A DNA stretch of 64,000 nucleotides, taken from Amaricoccus macauensis (GTDB lineage Bacteria; Pseudomonadota; Alphaproteobacteria; Rhodobacterales; Rhodobacteraceae). The notes under the pieces were generated by a model. That model saw only the letters and a program-made list of their open reading frames with translations. It was not told the origin of the DNA and did not search any database. Position 1 is the stretch's first letter; every line of letters begins with the position of its first letter. Positions 32,052-40,687 of the stretch are shown here, piece after piece. The translations under genes and the position numbers were made by a program. The stretch lies in contig NZ_JACHFM010000003.1 in the NCBI RefSeq assembly GCF_014201905.1, positions 682,001 through 746,000 of the forward strand, written 5' to 3'.

Positions 32052-32972
32052 ATGAGTGATGTCGGCGAAACGCCGGCCATCAGGGTTGCCGTCATCGGGC
32101 TTGGCTCGATGGGGCTCGGGATGGCTGAGTCGCTGCTGCGGGCGGGATTTGCCGTGTCGGGCTGTGATCTCGCGCAACCCGCACTCGACCGGCTGGCGAT
32201 GGCTGGCGGGCGGCCCTGCACCACGCCGGCCGAGGCGGCCGAGGGCGCGGCGGTGATCGTCGTGGTGGTGGTGAACGCCGCCCAGACCTCGGACGTGCTC
32301 TTTGGCCGTGATGGCGCGGTGCCGGTGGCGCCGGCTGGAGCGGTCGTCGTCTCCTCGGCCACCATGGCGCCCGCCGATGCCGAGGCGCTGGCACGGCGCT
32401 GCGAGGATGCGGGGCTGCTGTTTCTCGACGCGCCGATCTCGGGCGGCGCGAAGCGCGCGGCGGAGGGGGAACTCACCGTGATGGCCTCGGGGGCGGAGAC
32501 CGCGTTCGCGAAGGCCGGCCCGGTGCTCGAGGCGGTGGCGGTCAAGGTCCATCGGCTCGGCGACCGGGCGGGGATCGGCGCGTCGGTCAAGATGGTGAAC
32601 CAGTTGCTGGCGGGCGTGCACATCGCCGCGGCCTGCGAGGCGATCACGCTGGCCGGCAAGCTCGGCCTCGATCTCGATACGGTCTACGAGGTCATCACCG
32701 GCTCGGCCGGGAATTCGTGGATGTTCGAGAACCGCATTCCGCATGTGCTGGCGGGCGACTACACGCCGCTGAGCTCGGTCGAGATTTTCGTCAAGGATCT
32801 CGGGATCATTCAGGACATGGCTCGCACCGAGCGCTACCCCGCTCCGGTCGCCGCAGCGGCGTTGCAGATGTACCTCGCCGCCGCCGGTTCCGGCATGGGG
32901 CGCGACGACGACGCGTCGCTCGCGCGGGTCTACGCCCGGCTTTCGGGTGTCAGCCTGCCGGGAGACGCCTGA
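32052..32972 (+). CDS. ltnD: L-threonate dehydrogenase-like (3-hydroxyisobutyrate dehydrogenase family)
   Basis: A 306-aa NAD-dependent beta-hydroxyacid dehydrogenase. The Rossmann motif is VAVIGLGSMGLGMAESLL, the substrate loop DAPISGGAKRAAEGEL, and the catalytic lysine K180 lies in GASVKMVNQLLAG. LtnD oxidises L-threonate to 2-oxo-tetronate. The name rests on its partners otnI and otnK, which define the acid-sugar pathway. The start follows GGGAGGGAAG. It overlaps otnI by one nucleotide (TGATG). Confidence 0.85.
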   Translation: MSDVGETPAIRVAVIGLGSMGLGMAESLLRAGFAVSGCDLAQPALDRLAMAGGRPCTTPAEAAEGAAVIVVVVVNAAQTSDVLFGRDGAVPVAPAGAVVVSSATMAPADAEALARRCEDAGLLFLDAPISGGAKRAAEGELTVMASGAETAFAKAGPVLEAVAVKVHRLGDRAGIGASVKMVNQLLAGVHIAAACEAITLAGKLGLDLDTVYEVITGSAGNSWMFENRIPHVLAGDYTPLSSVEIFVKDLGIIQDMARTERYPAPVAAAALQMYLAAAGSGMGRDDDASLARVYARLSGVSLPGDA

Positions 32973-33751
32973 TGCCGCGCTTTGCCGCCAACCTCAGCAT
33001 GATGTTCAACGAGGTGGAGTTCGCCGACCGGTTTGCCGCCGCGTCCGACGCCGGTTTCGCTGCGGTCGAATGCCTCTTTCCCTATACCCTGTCGCCGGAG
33101 CGGCTGGCCGAGACGCTGGCGCGCCATGACCTGACGCTCGCGCTCTTCAACCTCGCGCCGGGCAACTGGGAGGCGGGAGACCGGGGCGTCGCGAGCGATC
33201 CGGCCCGCTTCGACGAGCTGAAGGCGAGTGTCGACAAGGGGATCGACTACGCGCTCGCTGCCGGCGCGGGGCGGGTGCACATGATGGCGGGGCACGCCGA
33301 CAGTGGCGACGCCGCCGCGGTCGCGGCCTACCGCCGTGCGCTCGAACACGCGGCGGGACGTTTCGCCGAGCATGGGATCGACGTGCTGGTGGAGCCGATC
33401 AACAGCCGGAGCATGCCGGGATACTTTCTCAATGACTTCGCGCTGGCCGAGCGGCTGATCGCTGAGTCGGGCGCGCCGAACGCGCGGCTGCAGTACGACA
33501 TCTTTCACCGGCAGATCATGCACGGTGACGTCGCCATGTCATTCCGCCGGCTCTTGCCGGTGATCGGCCATGTGCAGATCGCGAGCGTGCCGTCGCGCCA
33601 TGAGCCGGACGGCGAGGAACTGAACTACCCGTTCCTGTTCGAGATGCTGGATGCCGCCGGTTACGACGGCTTTGTCGGCTGTGAGTACGTGCCGCGCGCA
33701 ACGACCTCGGCGGGGCTTGGCTGGTTCGCACCGTGGAGGCGGGCGCAATGA
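32972..33751 (+). CDS. otnI: 2-oxo-tetronate isomerase (hydroxypyruvate isomerase family)
   Basis: A 259-aa TIM-barrel of the xylose-isomerase-like (AP endonuclease 2) superfamily, interconverting 2-oxo- and 3-oxo-tetronate. Seen are the N-terminal FAANLSMMFNEVEFADRFAAASDAGFAAVE, the metal ligands in LVEPINSRSMPGYFLN, QYDIFHRQIMHGDV and GHVQIASVPSRHEPDGEELNY. The last two motifs are shared by Hyi and OtnI; the neighbours decide for OtnI. Start ATG at the stop of ltnD, and its own stop overlaps otnK in ATGA: strong coupling. Confidence 0.87.
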   Translation: MPRFAANLSMMFNEVEFADRFAAASDAGFAAVECLFPYTLSPERLAETLARHDLTLALFNLAPGNWEAGDRGVASDPARFDELKASVDKGIDYALAAGAGRVHMMAGHADSGDAAAVAAYRRALEHAAGRFAEHGIDVLVEPINSRSMPGYFLNDFALAERLIAESGAPNARLQYDIFHRQIMHGDVAMSFRRLLPVIGHVQIASVPSRHEPDGEELNYPFLFEMLDAAGYDGFVGCEYVPRATTSAGLGWFAPWRRAQ

Positions 33752-34989
33752 GGATCGCCGCGATTGCCGACGACTACACCGGCGCCTCCGATCTCGCGAA
33801 CACCTGGGCGAAGAACGGCCTCGTCACGATCCAGACGATCGGCATCCCCGAGGGCCTCGACGTGAGCGGCGCCGACGCGCTGGTCGTGTCGTTCAAGATC
33901 CGCTCGGTGCCGGCGGCAGAGGCGGTGGCAGCGGCGATCCGCGCCTGGGACTGGCTGACAGCGCGGGGCTTTGACCACGTGATGTACAAGGTCTGCTCGA
34001 CCTTCGACTCGACCGACGAAGGCAACATCGGCCCGGTGACCGACGCGCTGCGTGCCCGCGCCGGGGCGGCGCTGACGCTGGTGACGCCGGCGTTCCCCGA
34101 GACGAAGCGCACGCTCTACAAGGGGCATCTCTTCGTGGAGGACGTGCTCCTGAGCGAGAGCCCGCTGCGCAACCATCCGCTCAACCCGATGCATGATCCG
34201 AACCTCGTGCGCGTCCTCGGCCGCCAGACACCGGATCCGGTGGGGCTGCTCGACCTCGCGACGATCCGGGCCGGGGACGCGGCCGTCGCGGCGCGGCTCG
34301 ACGCGCTGGCGGGCGAGGGGGTGCGGTCCGTCATCGCCGACGCGGTCGCGGAATCTGACCTCGACGTGCTCGGCCGGGCGGCCGGTGCCATGCCGGTCTC
34401 GACCGGCGCCTCGGGCCTCGGGCTCGGGCTGGCGCGCGCGAGCGGACTCGGCGGTGGCGCCGTCCCGGCGAGCGCACCGACGACGGGCCCGAGCGCGATC
34501 GTCGTCGGCAGTTGCTCGGCGCGCTCGCTCGAACAGGTGGCGGCGGCCGAGGCGGTGATGCCGGTGCTGCGCCTCGACCCCGACCGGCTGGTTGCAGGCG
34601 AGGCGATCGCCGAAGCCCTCGACTGGGCGCGGGAGCGCATCAAGGCGGGACCGGTGCTCGTCGCGGCGAGCGGCGAGCCTGACGCCGTGCGCGCTGTGCA
34701 GGCCCGCCATGGCCGGGAGGCGGCGAGCGCCGCCATCGAGGCCGGGCTTGCGAGCCTCGCGGAGGGGTTGGTGGCGGCCGGCGTCACCCGGCTCGTTGTC
34801 GCCGGCGGCGAGACTTCCGGCGCCGTCGTCGACCGGCTCGGGATCGCGGGCTTCCGCCTCGGCCCGGAGATCGCGCCGGGCGTGCCGGTGCTGGTGACGC
34901 TCGGGCACGAGCCGCCGCTCGCCATGGCGCTCAAGTCCGGCAACTTTGGTGGCGCCGACTTTTTCGCGCAGGCGCTGACCCGACTCTGA
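33748..34989 (+). CDS. otnK: 3-oxo-tetronate kinase (four-carbon acid sugar kinase, DUF1537 family)
   Basis: A 413-aa kinase that phosphorylates 3-oxo-tetronate at C4. It has the N-terminal DUF1537 pattern (IAAIADDYTGASDLANTWAKNGL; YKVCSTFDSTDEGNIGPVTDAL) and the C-terminal nucleotide-binding domain (VVGSCSARSLEQVAAAEA; VAGGETSGAVVDRLGI, GPEIAPGVPVL). The DDYTGA and GGETSG motifs are family hallmarks. It starts within the otnI stop. The decarboxylase OtnC that should use its product is not adjacent. Confidence 0.9.
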   Translation: MRIAAIADDYTGASDLANTWAKNGLVTIQTIGIPEGLDVSGADALVVSFKIRSVPAAEAVAAAIRAWDWLTARGFDHVMYKVCSTFDSTDEGNIGPVTDALRARAGAALTLVTPAFPETKRTLYKGHLFVEDVLLSESPLRNHPLNPMHDPNLVRVLGRQTPDPVGLLDLATIRAGDAAVAARLDALAGEGVRSVIADAVAESDLDVLGRAAGAMPVSTGASGLGLGLARASGLGGGAVPASAPTTGPSAIVVGSCSARSLEQVAAAEAVMPVLRLDPDRLVAGEAIAEALDWARERIKAGPVLVAASGEPDAVRAVQARHGREAASAAIEAGLASLAEGLVAAGVTRLVVAGGETSGAVVDRLGIAGFRLGPEIAPGVPVLVTLGHEPPLAMALKSGNFGGADFFAQALTRL

Positions 34990-35036
34990 GCGCCACGCCT
35001 CTGAACCCCAACTATGATCCACGGAGACCCCCTGCC

Positions 35037-35963
35037 ATGATCACCGACTGGTTCGAGACCCGCGATCCGCGCTTCGCCGCGCTCATCCTCGGAAACGTCC
35101 ATGTGGAAAAGCTCTGGACCGGCTCGCGCTGGGCCGAGGGGCCGGTCTACGTGCCGGCCGGCAAGTACCTGCTGTTTTCCGACATCCCGAACGACCGCGT
35201 GATGCGCTTCGACGAGACCGATGGCGCGGTATCGGTCTTCGAGACGCCGTGCGGCTACCAGAACGGCCACACCATCGACCCCGAGGGGCGCGTGCTCGCC
35301 TGCGAGCATGGCGGGCGGCGCGTCTCGCGCCGGGAGCATGACGGCTCGGTCAGCGTTGTCGCCGAGCGAGTGAACGGCAAGCGGCTGAACTCGCCGAATG
35401 ACGTGGTGGTGCGCTCGGACGGCTCGATCTGGTTCACCGATCCTGCCTACGGCATCGATTCCGACTACGAGGGGCACAAATCCGAGCCGGAGGCGGATGG
35501 CTGCCATGTCTATCGGGTGGGGACCGACGGCGTCGTGACACCGGTCGCGACAGACTTCGTGCGGCCGAACGGCATCGCCTTCAGCCTCGATGAGCGTCAG
35601 CTCTACATCGCCGACACTGGTGCCACCCACATGGAGAATGGCCCGCGGCACATCCGGGTCTTCGATGTGACCGACGACGGGCTCGGGCTCGCGAACGGTC
35701 GGATCTTTGCCACCTGTGAGGTCGGGCTCTTCGACGGCTTCCGTCTCGACGGGCTCGGCAACGTCTGGGCGAGCGCCGGCGACGGGGTGCACGTCTATGC
35801 CCCGGACGGGACGCTGATCGGCAAGATCCGCATCCCGGAGGTGGTCTCGAACGTCGAGTTCGGCGGGGCGAAGCGCAACCGGCTCTACATCACCGCAACG
35901 CAGAGCCTCTATTCGGTCTACGTGAAGGTGAACGGCGCCCGGCGTTTCGGGCTGGACGTCTGA
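35037..35963 (+). CDS. SMP-30/gluconolactonase family lactonase
   Basis: A 308-aa six-bladed beta-propeller of the SMP-30/gluconolactonase/LRE family, hydrolysing sugar lactones. Metal-site elements are visible: the glutamate in WAEGPVYVPAGKYLLFSDIPNDRV, the asparagine in RLNSPNDVVVRSDGSIWFTDPAYGI, RPNGIAFSLDERQLYIADTG, and FDGFRLDGLGNVWASAGDGVHVY with the aspartate. No signal peptide. It lies 47 nt after otnK and ends in a terminator, so it belongs to the ltnD operon. A lactone of a four-carbon sugar acid, such as threono-lactone, is a plausible substrate. Confidence 0.88.
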   Translation: MITDWFETRDPRFAALILGNVHVEKLWTGSRWAEGPVYVPAGKYLLFSDIPNDRVMRFDETDGAVSVFETPCGYQNGHTIDPEGRVLACEHGGRRVSRREHDGSVSVVAERVNGKRLNSPNDVVVRSDGSIWFTDPAYGIDSDYEGHKSEPEADGCHVYRVGTDGVVTPVATDFVRPNGIAFSLDERQLYIADTGATHMENGPRHIRVFDVTDDGLGLANGRIFATCEVGLFDGFRLDGLGNVWASAGDGVHVYAPDGTLIGKIRIPEVVSNVEFGGAKRNRLYITATQSLYSVYVKVNGARRFGLDV

Positions 35964-36019
35964 AGCGGTCCGGGGGGCGGTTTGGTTAACGCCGGAGTGC
36001 CCCTGATCCGAGAGTAGCA

Positions 36020-36052
36020 GGGGCGCTCCCTTGCGGGAACGCCCTTTCTTTT
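36020..36052 (+). terminator. Rho-independent terminator of the ltnD-otnI-otnK-lactonase operon
   Basis: Stem GGGCGCTCCC (36021-36030) pairs with GGGAACGCCC (36035-36044) with one mismatch and a 4-nt loop, followed by TTTCTTTT. Confidence 0.85.
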
Positions 36053-36181
36053 GATGCGGTTAACGCCCGGGCCGGTCAAGGCGCGGGCGCGGGCCTCGCC
36101 GTGGGGGATGGCGGTTTCTCAGGCCCGAATGCCGGAAACCAGTGCCGGAGGACAGTGTCGGCCACCCGTCAGGGGGCTGAT

Positions 36182-36260
36182 CCGAAGGCCCGGCCCGAAG
36201 AACTGGTCCCGAAGGCCAGGACCGAAGGCCAGGACCGAAGGCCAGAACCGAAGGCCGGTC
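36182..36260. repeat. 13-nt tandem repeat, six units, between lactonase and phaC
   Basis: Consensus CCGAAGGCCAGGA. Four well-kept units run 36209-36260; two degenerate units (36182-36194 and 36195-36207) precede them with one inserted base. The period of 13 is not a multiple of 3, and the block lies in the convergent gap after the terminator, so it is not coding. It is a likely slippage-prone VNTR. Confidence 0.85.
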
Positions 36261-36299
36261 GGCACCATGGTGGCCGCCCGCCTTCGGTTCGGCCCGGGT

Positions 36300-38054
36300 T
36301 CAGCCGCGGGCGAGGACGTAGGTGCCGGGGGCGTCCTCGATCACCTTCAGCTTGCCGCTGCCGGGCTTGCGGGCGGGTACCTGCTCGGCGGTATCCTTTG
36401 CCTCCAGCCACTCGGCCCAGAGCGGCCACCACGAGCCTTCGGCGTAGGTCGCGCCGGACAGCCATTCCTCGGCCGTGGCGGGGTAGTCGTCGCGGGTCCA
36501 GTAGCCGTACTTCGGCTTCTCCGCCGGCGGGTTCACCACGCCCGCGATGTGGCCGGAGCCGCCGAGGACGAACTTGACCTCGCCGCCAAGGATCTGGGTC
36601 ACCGGATAGACCGACGTCCAGGGCGCGATGTGGTCTTCCTTGGTGGCGAGCACGAAGACCGGGGTCTGGATCTTGCTGATGTCGATCGGCGTGTCGTCGA
36701 GGGAGAGATATCCCGGGCGGCGCAGGCCGTTTTCGATGTAGATCTTCTCAAGGTACCAGAGCAGCATCTTCGCCGGCAGGCGGGTGGAGTCCGAGTTCCA
36801 GAACAGCAGGTCGAACGCCGGTGGCCGGCGGCCCATCAGGTAGTTCATCACGTGGAACGACCAGACGAGGTCGTTCTCGCGGATCATCGAGAACATGTCC
36901 TGCAGGTGGTGGTTCTCGAGGAAGCCGGTGTCGGCCATGTGTTCCTCGAGGGCCTTCAGCCGGTCGCGGTCGACAAAGACGCCGACCTCGCCCACGTCGG
37001 CGAAGTCGACCATGGTGGCGAGTGTCGTCGCCGCAGCGATGCGGTCGTCACCCTTCGCCGCGAGGTAGGCGAGGGTCGAGGTGACGAGGATGCCGCCGAT
37101 GCAGAAGCCGAGCACGTTGGCGCGGCGCTCGCCGGTGGCCTTGGCCATGGCGTCGAGTGCGGCGAGCGGCCCGAGGTGCATGTAGTCCTGGAAGGACATA
37201 TCCGCATGCTCCTTGGTCGGATTGATCCAGGAGATGACGAACACCGAGTGGCCGCGGTCGAGCATGTAGCGCACGAGACTGTTCTTCGGGCGCATGTCGA
37301 GGATGTAGTACTTGTTGATCCACGCCGGCACGAAGAGGATCGGCAGCGCGCGCTGGGTTTCGGTGCGCGGTTCGTACTGGATGAGCTGCATGAGCTCGTT
37401 CTGGTAGACGATCTTGCCCGGCGTCGTCGCGAGGTCGCGGCCGACCTCGAAGGCGGCGCGGTCGTTGGTCGAGATGTCGAGTCGGCCGTCGCCCGCCTCG
37501 AGGTCGTTCAGCAGGTTCTCGATGCCGTCGAGGAGGCTGCGTCCCTCGGTCTCGACGAAGCGGTCGCGCGCGGCCGGGTTCAGCATCAGGAAGTTGGCCG
37601 GCGAGAGCGCGCTCAGGAACTGCCGGGTGTAGAACTCGGCGCGGAGCGCCTCCTTGGAGCCCTTGGGCAGGTTGCCCACCAGCCCGTCGACGGCTTCCTC
37701 CACAGCGAGGTAGGCGTCGCGGAGGCCGCGGCTGACCGGGTCCTCGTCCCACCGCTTGTCACGGAAGCGGCGGTCCTTCACCGGTTTGGTCTCGCCGGAG
37801 AAGGCGCTGAGCCAGGCGCGCGTCGCGCCGGCCCAGGCTTCCTGCTGCGCGGTGGCGATCGCCATCGGCCGCTCGGCGAGTTCGGCGCCGGCCTTCATGA
37901 ACGCCTCGCTGACGCTCTTCGCGTCGACGATGGAGAAGTCCTTGCCGCTTGCCCGGGCAAGCGAATTGGTCTGAGCCCGGAGCGCGATCCGCTGGGCGCG
38001 GAGCACAAGTTCCCACGGGTTCGGCGTGCGATCGTTGGTTTCGTCGTCTGCCAT
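36300..38054 (-). CDS. phaC: Class I poly(3-hydroxyalkanoate) synthase
   Basis: Polymerises (R)-3-hydroxyacyl-CoA into PHA granules. The 584-aa protein has the PhaC N-terminal domain (residues about 100-270) and an alpha/beta-hydrolase domain. In that domain the lipase-like box is GFCIGG with catalytic cysteine C318, followed by ATKEDHIAPW (catalytic Asp) and GGSGHIAGVVNPP (catalytic His). WNSDSTRLPAKML and the length fit class I. A duplicated GGGAAAGTACT lies about 90 nt upstream of the start. No phaA/phaB/phasin gene is adjacent. Confidence 0.97.
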   Translation of the reverse strand: MADDETNDRTPNPWELVLRAQRIALRAQTNSLARASGKDFSIVDAKSVSEAFMKAGAELAERPMAIATAQQEAWAGATRAWLSAFSGETKPVKDRRFRDKRWDEDPVSRGLRDAYLAVEEAVDGLVGNLPKGSKEALRAEFYTRQFLSALSPANFLMLNPAARDRFVETEGRSLLDGIENLLNDLEAGDGRLDISTNDRAAFEVGRDLATTPGKIVYQNELMQLIQYEPRTETQRALPILFVPAWINKYYILDMRPKNSLVRYMLDRGHSVFVISWINPTKEHADMSFQDYMHLGPLAALDAMAKATGERRANVLGFCIGGILVTSTLAYLAAKGDDRIAAATTLATMVDFADVGEVGVFVDRDRLKALEEHMADTGFLENHHLQDMFSMIRENDLVWSFHVMNYLMGRRPPAFDLLFWNSDSTRLPAKMLLWYLEKIYIENGLRRPGYLSLDDTPIDISKIQTPVFVLATKEDHIAPWTSVYPVTQILGGEVKFVLGGSGHIAGVVNPPAEKPKYGYWTRDDYPATAEEWLSGATYAEGSWWPLWAEWLEAKDTAEQVPARKPGSGKLKVIEDAPGTYVLARG

Positions 38055-38140
38055 TGGTGTCTCCTCCTAGTTCCGTCCCCCACGGAACTTCGCTCGAAAC
38101 CGTAAGCAGGTCGCGCGTCAAGTTCCAGTGGTTACCCTAG

Positions 38141-38165
38141 GGGAAAGTACTTTTGGGAAAGTACT
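38141..38165. repeat. Two direct copies of GGGAAAGTACT between phaC and accD
   Basis: Identical 11-mers at 38141-38151 and 38155-38165 (period 14) in the divergent phaC/accD gap. Each contains the palindrome AGTACT. They could be paired operator sites for a regulator of phaC or accD. Confidence 0.5.
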
Positions 38166-38325
38166 GCCGCGCCGGTGAACGCCACGCGGCCGGGCGCGGT
38201 TCGGGGTGGCAGTCGGGATGGCAGTCGGGGCAGCCGTCGGGGCGGCGGATTGCATTCGGAGGGGCCGGGTTCTATCTAGGCCCGACACTTGACCCGACGC
38301 GCGCGCCTCAGGAGCCCGGCCCCGT

Positions 38326-39255
38326 ATGAACTGGATCTCCAACTACGTCCGCCCGAAGATCAACTCGCTGTTCTCGCGGCGGGAGGTTCCGGAGAACCTG
38401 TGGGTGAAGTGTGACGCCTGCGGCACGATGTTGTTCCACCGGGAACTCGCGGACAATCTCAACGTCTGCACCAACTGCGGCCACCACCTGGCGATCAGCC
38501 CGCGTGACCGGTTCGCGGCGCTCTTCGACGGCGGCGTGTTCGTCGAAGTGCCGGTTCCGAAGCCGCTCGCGGATCCGCTCGGCTTCAAGGACCAGAAGAA
38601 ATATCCTGACCGGCTGCGCGAGGCGCGCAAGAAGACCGGCGAGGCCGAGGCGATGCTCGTCGTGGAGGGCGACATCGGCCGGCTGAAGACGGTCTGCGCC
38701 GCGCAGGACTTTGCGTTCATGGCGGGCTCCATGGGGATGTACGTGGGCAACGCCATGGTCGCCGCCGCCGAGCGTGCGGTGAAGCGCAAGTGCCCGCTCG
38801 TCGTCTTTGCCGCGGCTGGCGGCGCGCGGATGCAGGAAGGCATCCTCAGCCTGATGCAGATGCCGCGCACCACGGTGGCGGTCGAGATGCTGAAGGAGGC
38901 GGGGCTGCCCTACATCGTGGTGCTGACGCATCCGACCACCGGCGGCGTGACCGCGAGCTATGCCATGCTCGGCGACGTGCAGTTCGCCGAGCCGGGGGCA
39001 CTCATCTGTTTCGCCGGGCCACGGGTCATCGAGCAGACCATTCGCGAAACCCTGCCCGAGGGGTTCCAGCGGGCGGAGTATCTGCTTGAGCACGGGATGA
39101 TCGACAGGGTCGTGTCGCGCAAGGCTCTGCGCGACGAGATCGCGACCGTGCTCCGGCTCCTGACCGCGAGCCCGCCCTATGTGCGTGGCGACCTGCCGCC
39201 GCCGGAGCCGGAAGACGACGACGTCACCGGCGACGCACCCGCTGCCCAGTCCTGA
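38326..39255 (+). CDS. accD: Acetyl-CoA carboxylase carboxyltransferase subunit beta
   Basis: Beta subunit of carboxyltransferase, making malonyl-CoA for fatty acid synthesis; 309 aa. The N-terminal zinc ribbon KCDACGTM...NVCTNCGHH has the four cysteines (CxxC...CxxC). The crotonase-like body has [21 protein letters not shown], the oxyanion region [13 protein letters not shown] and [17 protein letters not shown]. The C-terminal tail is acidic and Pro-rich. folC follows 10 nt after the stop, as in many proteobacteria. Confidence 0.97.
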   Translation: MNWISNYVRPKINSLFSRREVPENLWVKCDACGTMLFHRELADNLNVCTNCGHHLAISPRDRFAALFDGGVFVEVPVPKPLADPLGFKDQKKYPDRLREARKKTGEAEAMLVVEGDIGRLKTVCAAQDFAFMAGSMGMYVGNAMVAAAERAVKRKCPLVVFAAAGGARMQEGILSLMQMPRTTVAVEMLKEAGLPYIVVLTHPTTGGVTASYAMLGDVQFAEPGALICFAGPRVIEQTIRETLPEGFQRAEYLLEHGMIDRVVSRKALRDEIATVLRLLTASPPYVRGDLPPPEPEDDDVTGDAPAAQS

Positions 39256-39265
39256 GCGACGCATC

Positions 39266-40540
39266 TTGAGCGCGCACAGCGACCGGGTTCTGGAGCGGCT
39301 GACCCGGCTGCACCCGAAGGTGATCGATCTCGAACTCGGGCGGACCGAGCGGCTGCTCGCGGCGCTCGGCCACCCGGAGCGGCGGCTGCCGCCGGTGATC
39401 CACGTGGCGGGCACCAACGGCAAGGGCTCGACCATCGCGATGATCCGCGCCGGGCTCGAATCAACCGGAGCACGGGTGCATGTCTACACCTCGCCGCACC
39501 TCGCGCGCTTTCACGAGCGCATCCGCATCGCGGGTGAACTCATCTCCGAGGACCGGCTGCTCGACTGCCTGGAGCGCTGCGAGGCGGCGAACGGCGATGT
39601 GCCGATCACCTTCTTCGAGGTGACGACGGCGGCGGCGTTTCTCGCCATGGCCGAGACGCCGGCGGACTGGACGCTGCTCGAGGTCGGCTTGGGCGGCGAG
39701 TTCGATGCGACGAACGTCATCGAGCGGCCGCGGCTCAGCGTCATCACCCCGGTCTCCGTCGACCACCAGCAGTATCTCGGCGAGACGTTGCCCGAGATCG
39801 CCGCGGCGAAGGCCGGCATCCTGAAGCGCGGCTGTCTCGGCATCATCGCCCGACAGCCGGCCGAGGCGCTCGAGGTGATCGAGGCGCGCGCCGCCCGGAT
39901 GCTGGCGCCGCTCATGGTCGAGGGGCAGGACTGGCAGGTCTGGGAGGAGCACGGGCGCGTCGCGTTCCTCGACCCGCAGGGGCTGCTCGACCTGCCGCTG
40001 CCACGGCTGATCGGTGCGCATCAGGTCGAGAACGCGGGCACCGCGGTTGCGGCCCTTCGCGCGCTCGGGATGGACGAGACGGCCTGCCTGGCCGCGCTTG
40101 CCGAGGCCGAGTGGCCGGCCCGGATGCAGCGGCTCAGGACCGGACCGCTCGTCGACGCGGCGGCGGGGGCGGAGGTCTGGCTCGACGGCGGGCACAATCC
40201 CGCCGCCGGAGTGGCGCTCGCCGAGGCGCTCGGGCGTCTGCCGGGGCGCCCGGTGCATCTCGTGGTCGGCATGCTCCGGACCAAGGACGCGGCGGGCTTT
40301 CTGCGGCCCCTCGAACCGGTCGCCCGGTCGCTGCAAGGCGTGACGATCGAGGGCGAGGCGGCGACGCTTTCCGCCGCCGAGACAGTGGCCGCAGCGCGTG
40401 CCGCGGGTTTCGCCGCAGCGCATGAGGCAGCGGGCGTCGAGGCGGCGATCCGCGCCATCGTGGCGGATGCGCCGGACTGTCGTATCGTGATCTGCGGTTC
40501 GCTCTATCTCGCGGGGCGAGTGCTGCGGGAGAACGGCTGA
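39266..40540 (+). CDS. folC: Folylpolyglutamate synthase / dihydrofolate synthase
   Basis: Adds glutamate to dihydropteroate and folates; 424 aa Mur-ligase-type protein. The P-loop is VIHVAGTNGKGSTIAMIRAGL, with YTSPHLARFHERIRIAGELI, FFEVTTAAAFLAM, LEVGLGGEFDATNVI and the C-domain LDGGHNPAAG. I place the start at the TTG at 39266 (LSAHSDRVLERL), directly after the accD stop. The ATG/GTG frames further up would lie inside accD and add unrelated sequence. Confidence 0.93.
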   Translation: MSAHSDRVLERLTRLHPKVIDLELGRTERLLAALGHPERRLPPVIHVAGTNGKGSTIAMIRAGLESTGARVHVYTSPHLARFHERIRIAGELISEDRLLDCLERCEAANGDVPITFFEVTTAAAFLAMAETPADWTLLEVGLGGEFDATNVIERPRLSVITPVSVDHQQYLGETLPEIAAAKAGILKRGCLGIIARQPAEALEVIEARAARMLAPLMVEGQDWQVWEEHGRVAFLDPQGLLDLPLPRLIGAHQVENAGTAVAALRALGMDETACLAALAEAEWPARMQRLRTGPLVDAAAGAEVWLDGGHNPAAGVALAEALGRLPGRPVHLVVGMLRTKDAAGFLRPLEPVARSLQGVTIEGEAATLSAAETVAAARAAGFAAAHEAAGVEAAIRAIVADAPDCRIVICGSLYLAGRVLRENG

Positions 40541-40687
40541 AACCGGCCGAACATGTTGAACGCGCTGAAACATATCGTAACATCACCGTTCCCTCGCCAA
40601 GTTTTGACCGGTTGAAACCGAAAGTCCGCTGTTGCCCGTAACGCGCATCCGGCATACTGAGCCGCAATCGGGCAGGTGAATGACGCG

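Noticed and set aside
36051..38105. A 684-codon open frame on the plus strand opposite phaC
   Set aside because: It mirrors phaC codon by codon in a GC-rich genome; the product is low-complexity His/Arg/Val-rich with no domain, while the minus frame has a full PhaC with catalytic residues.
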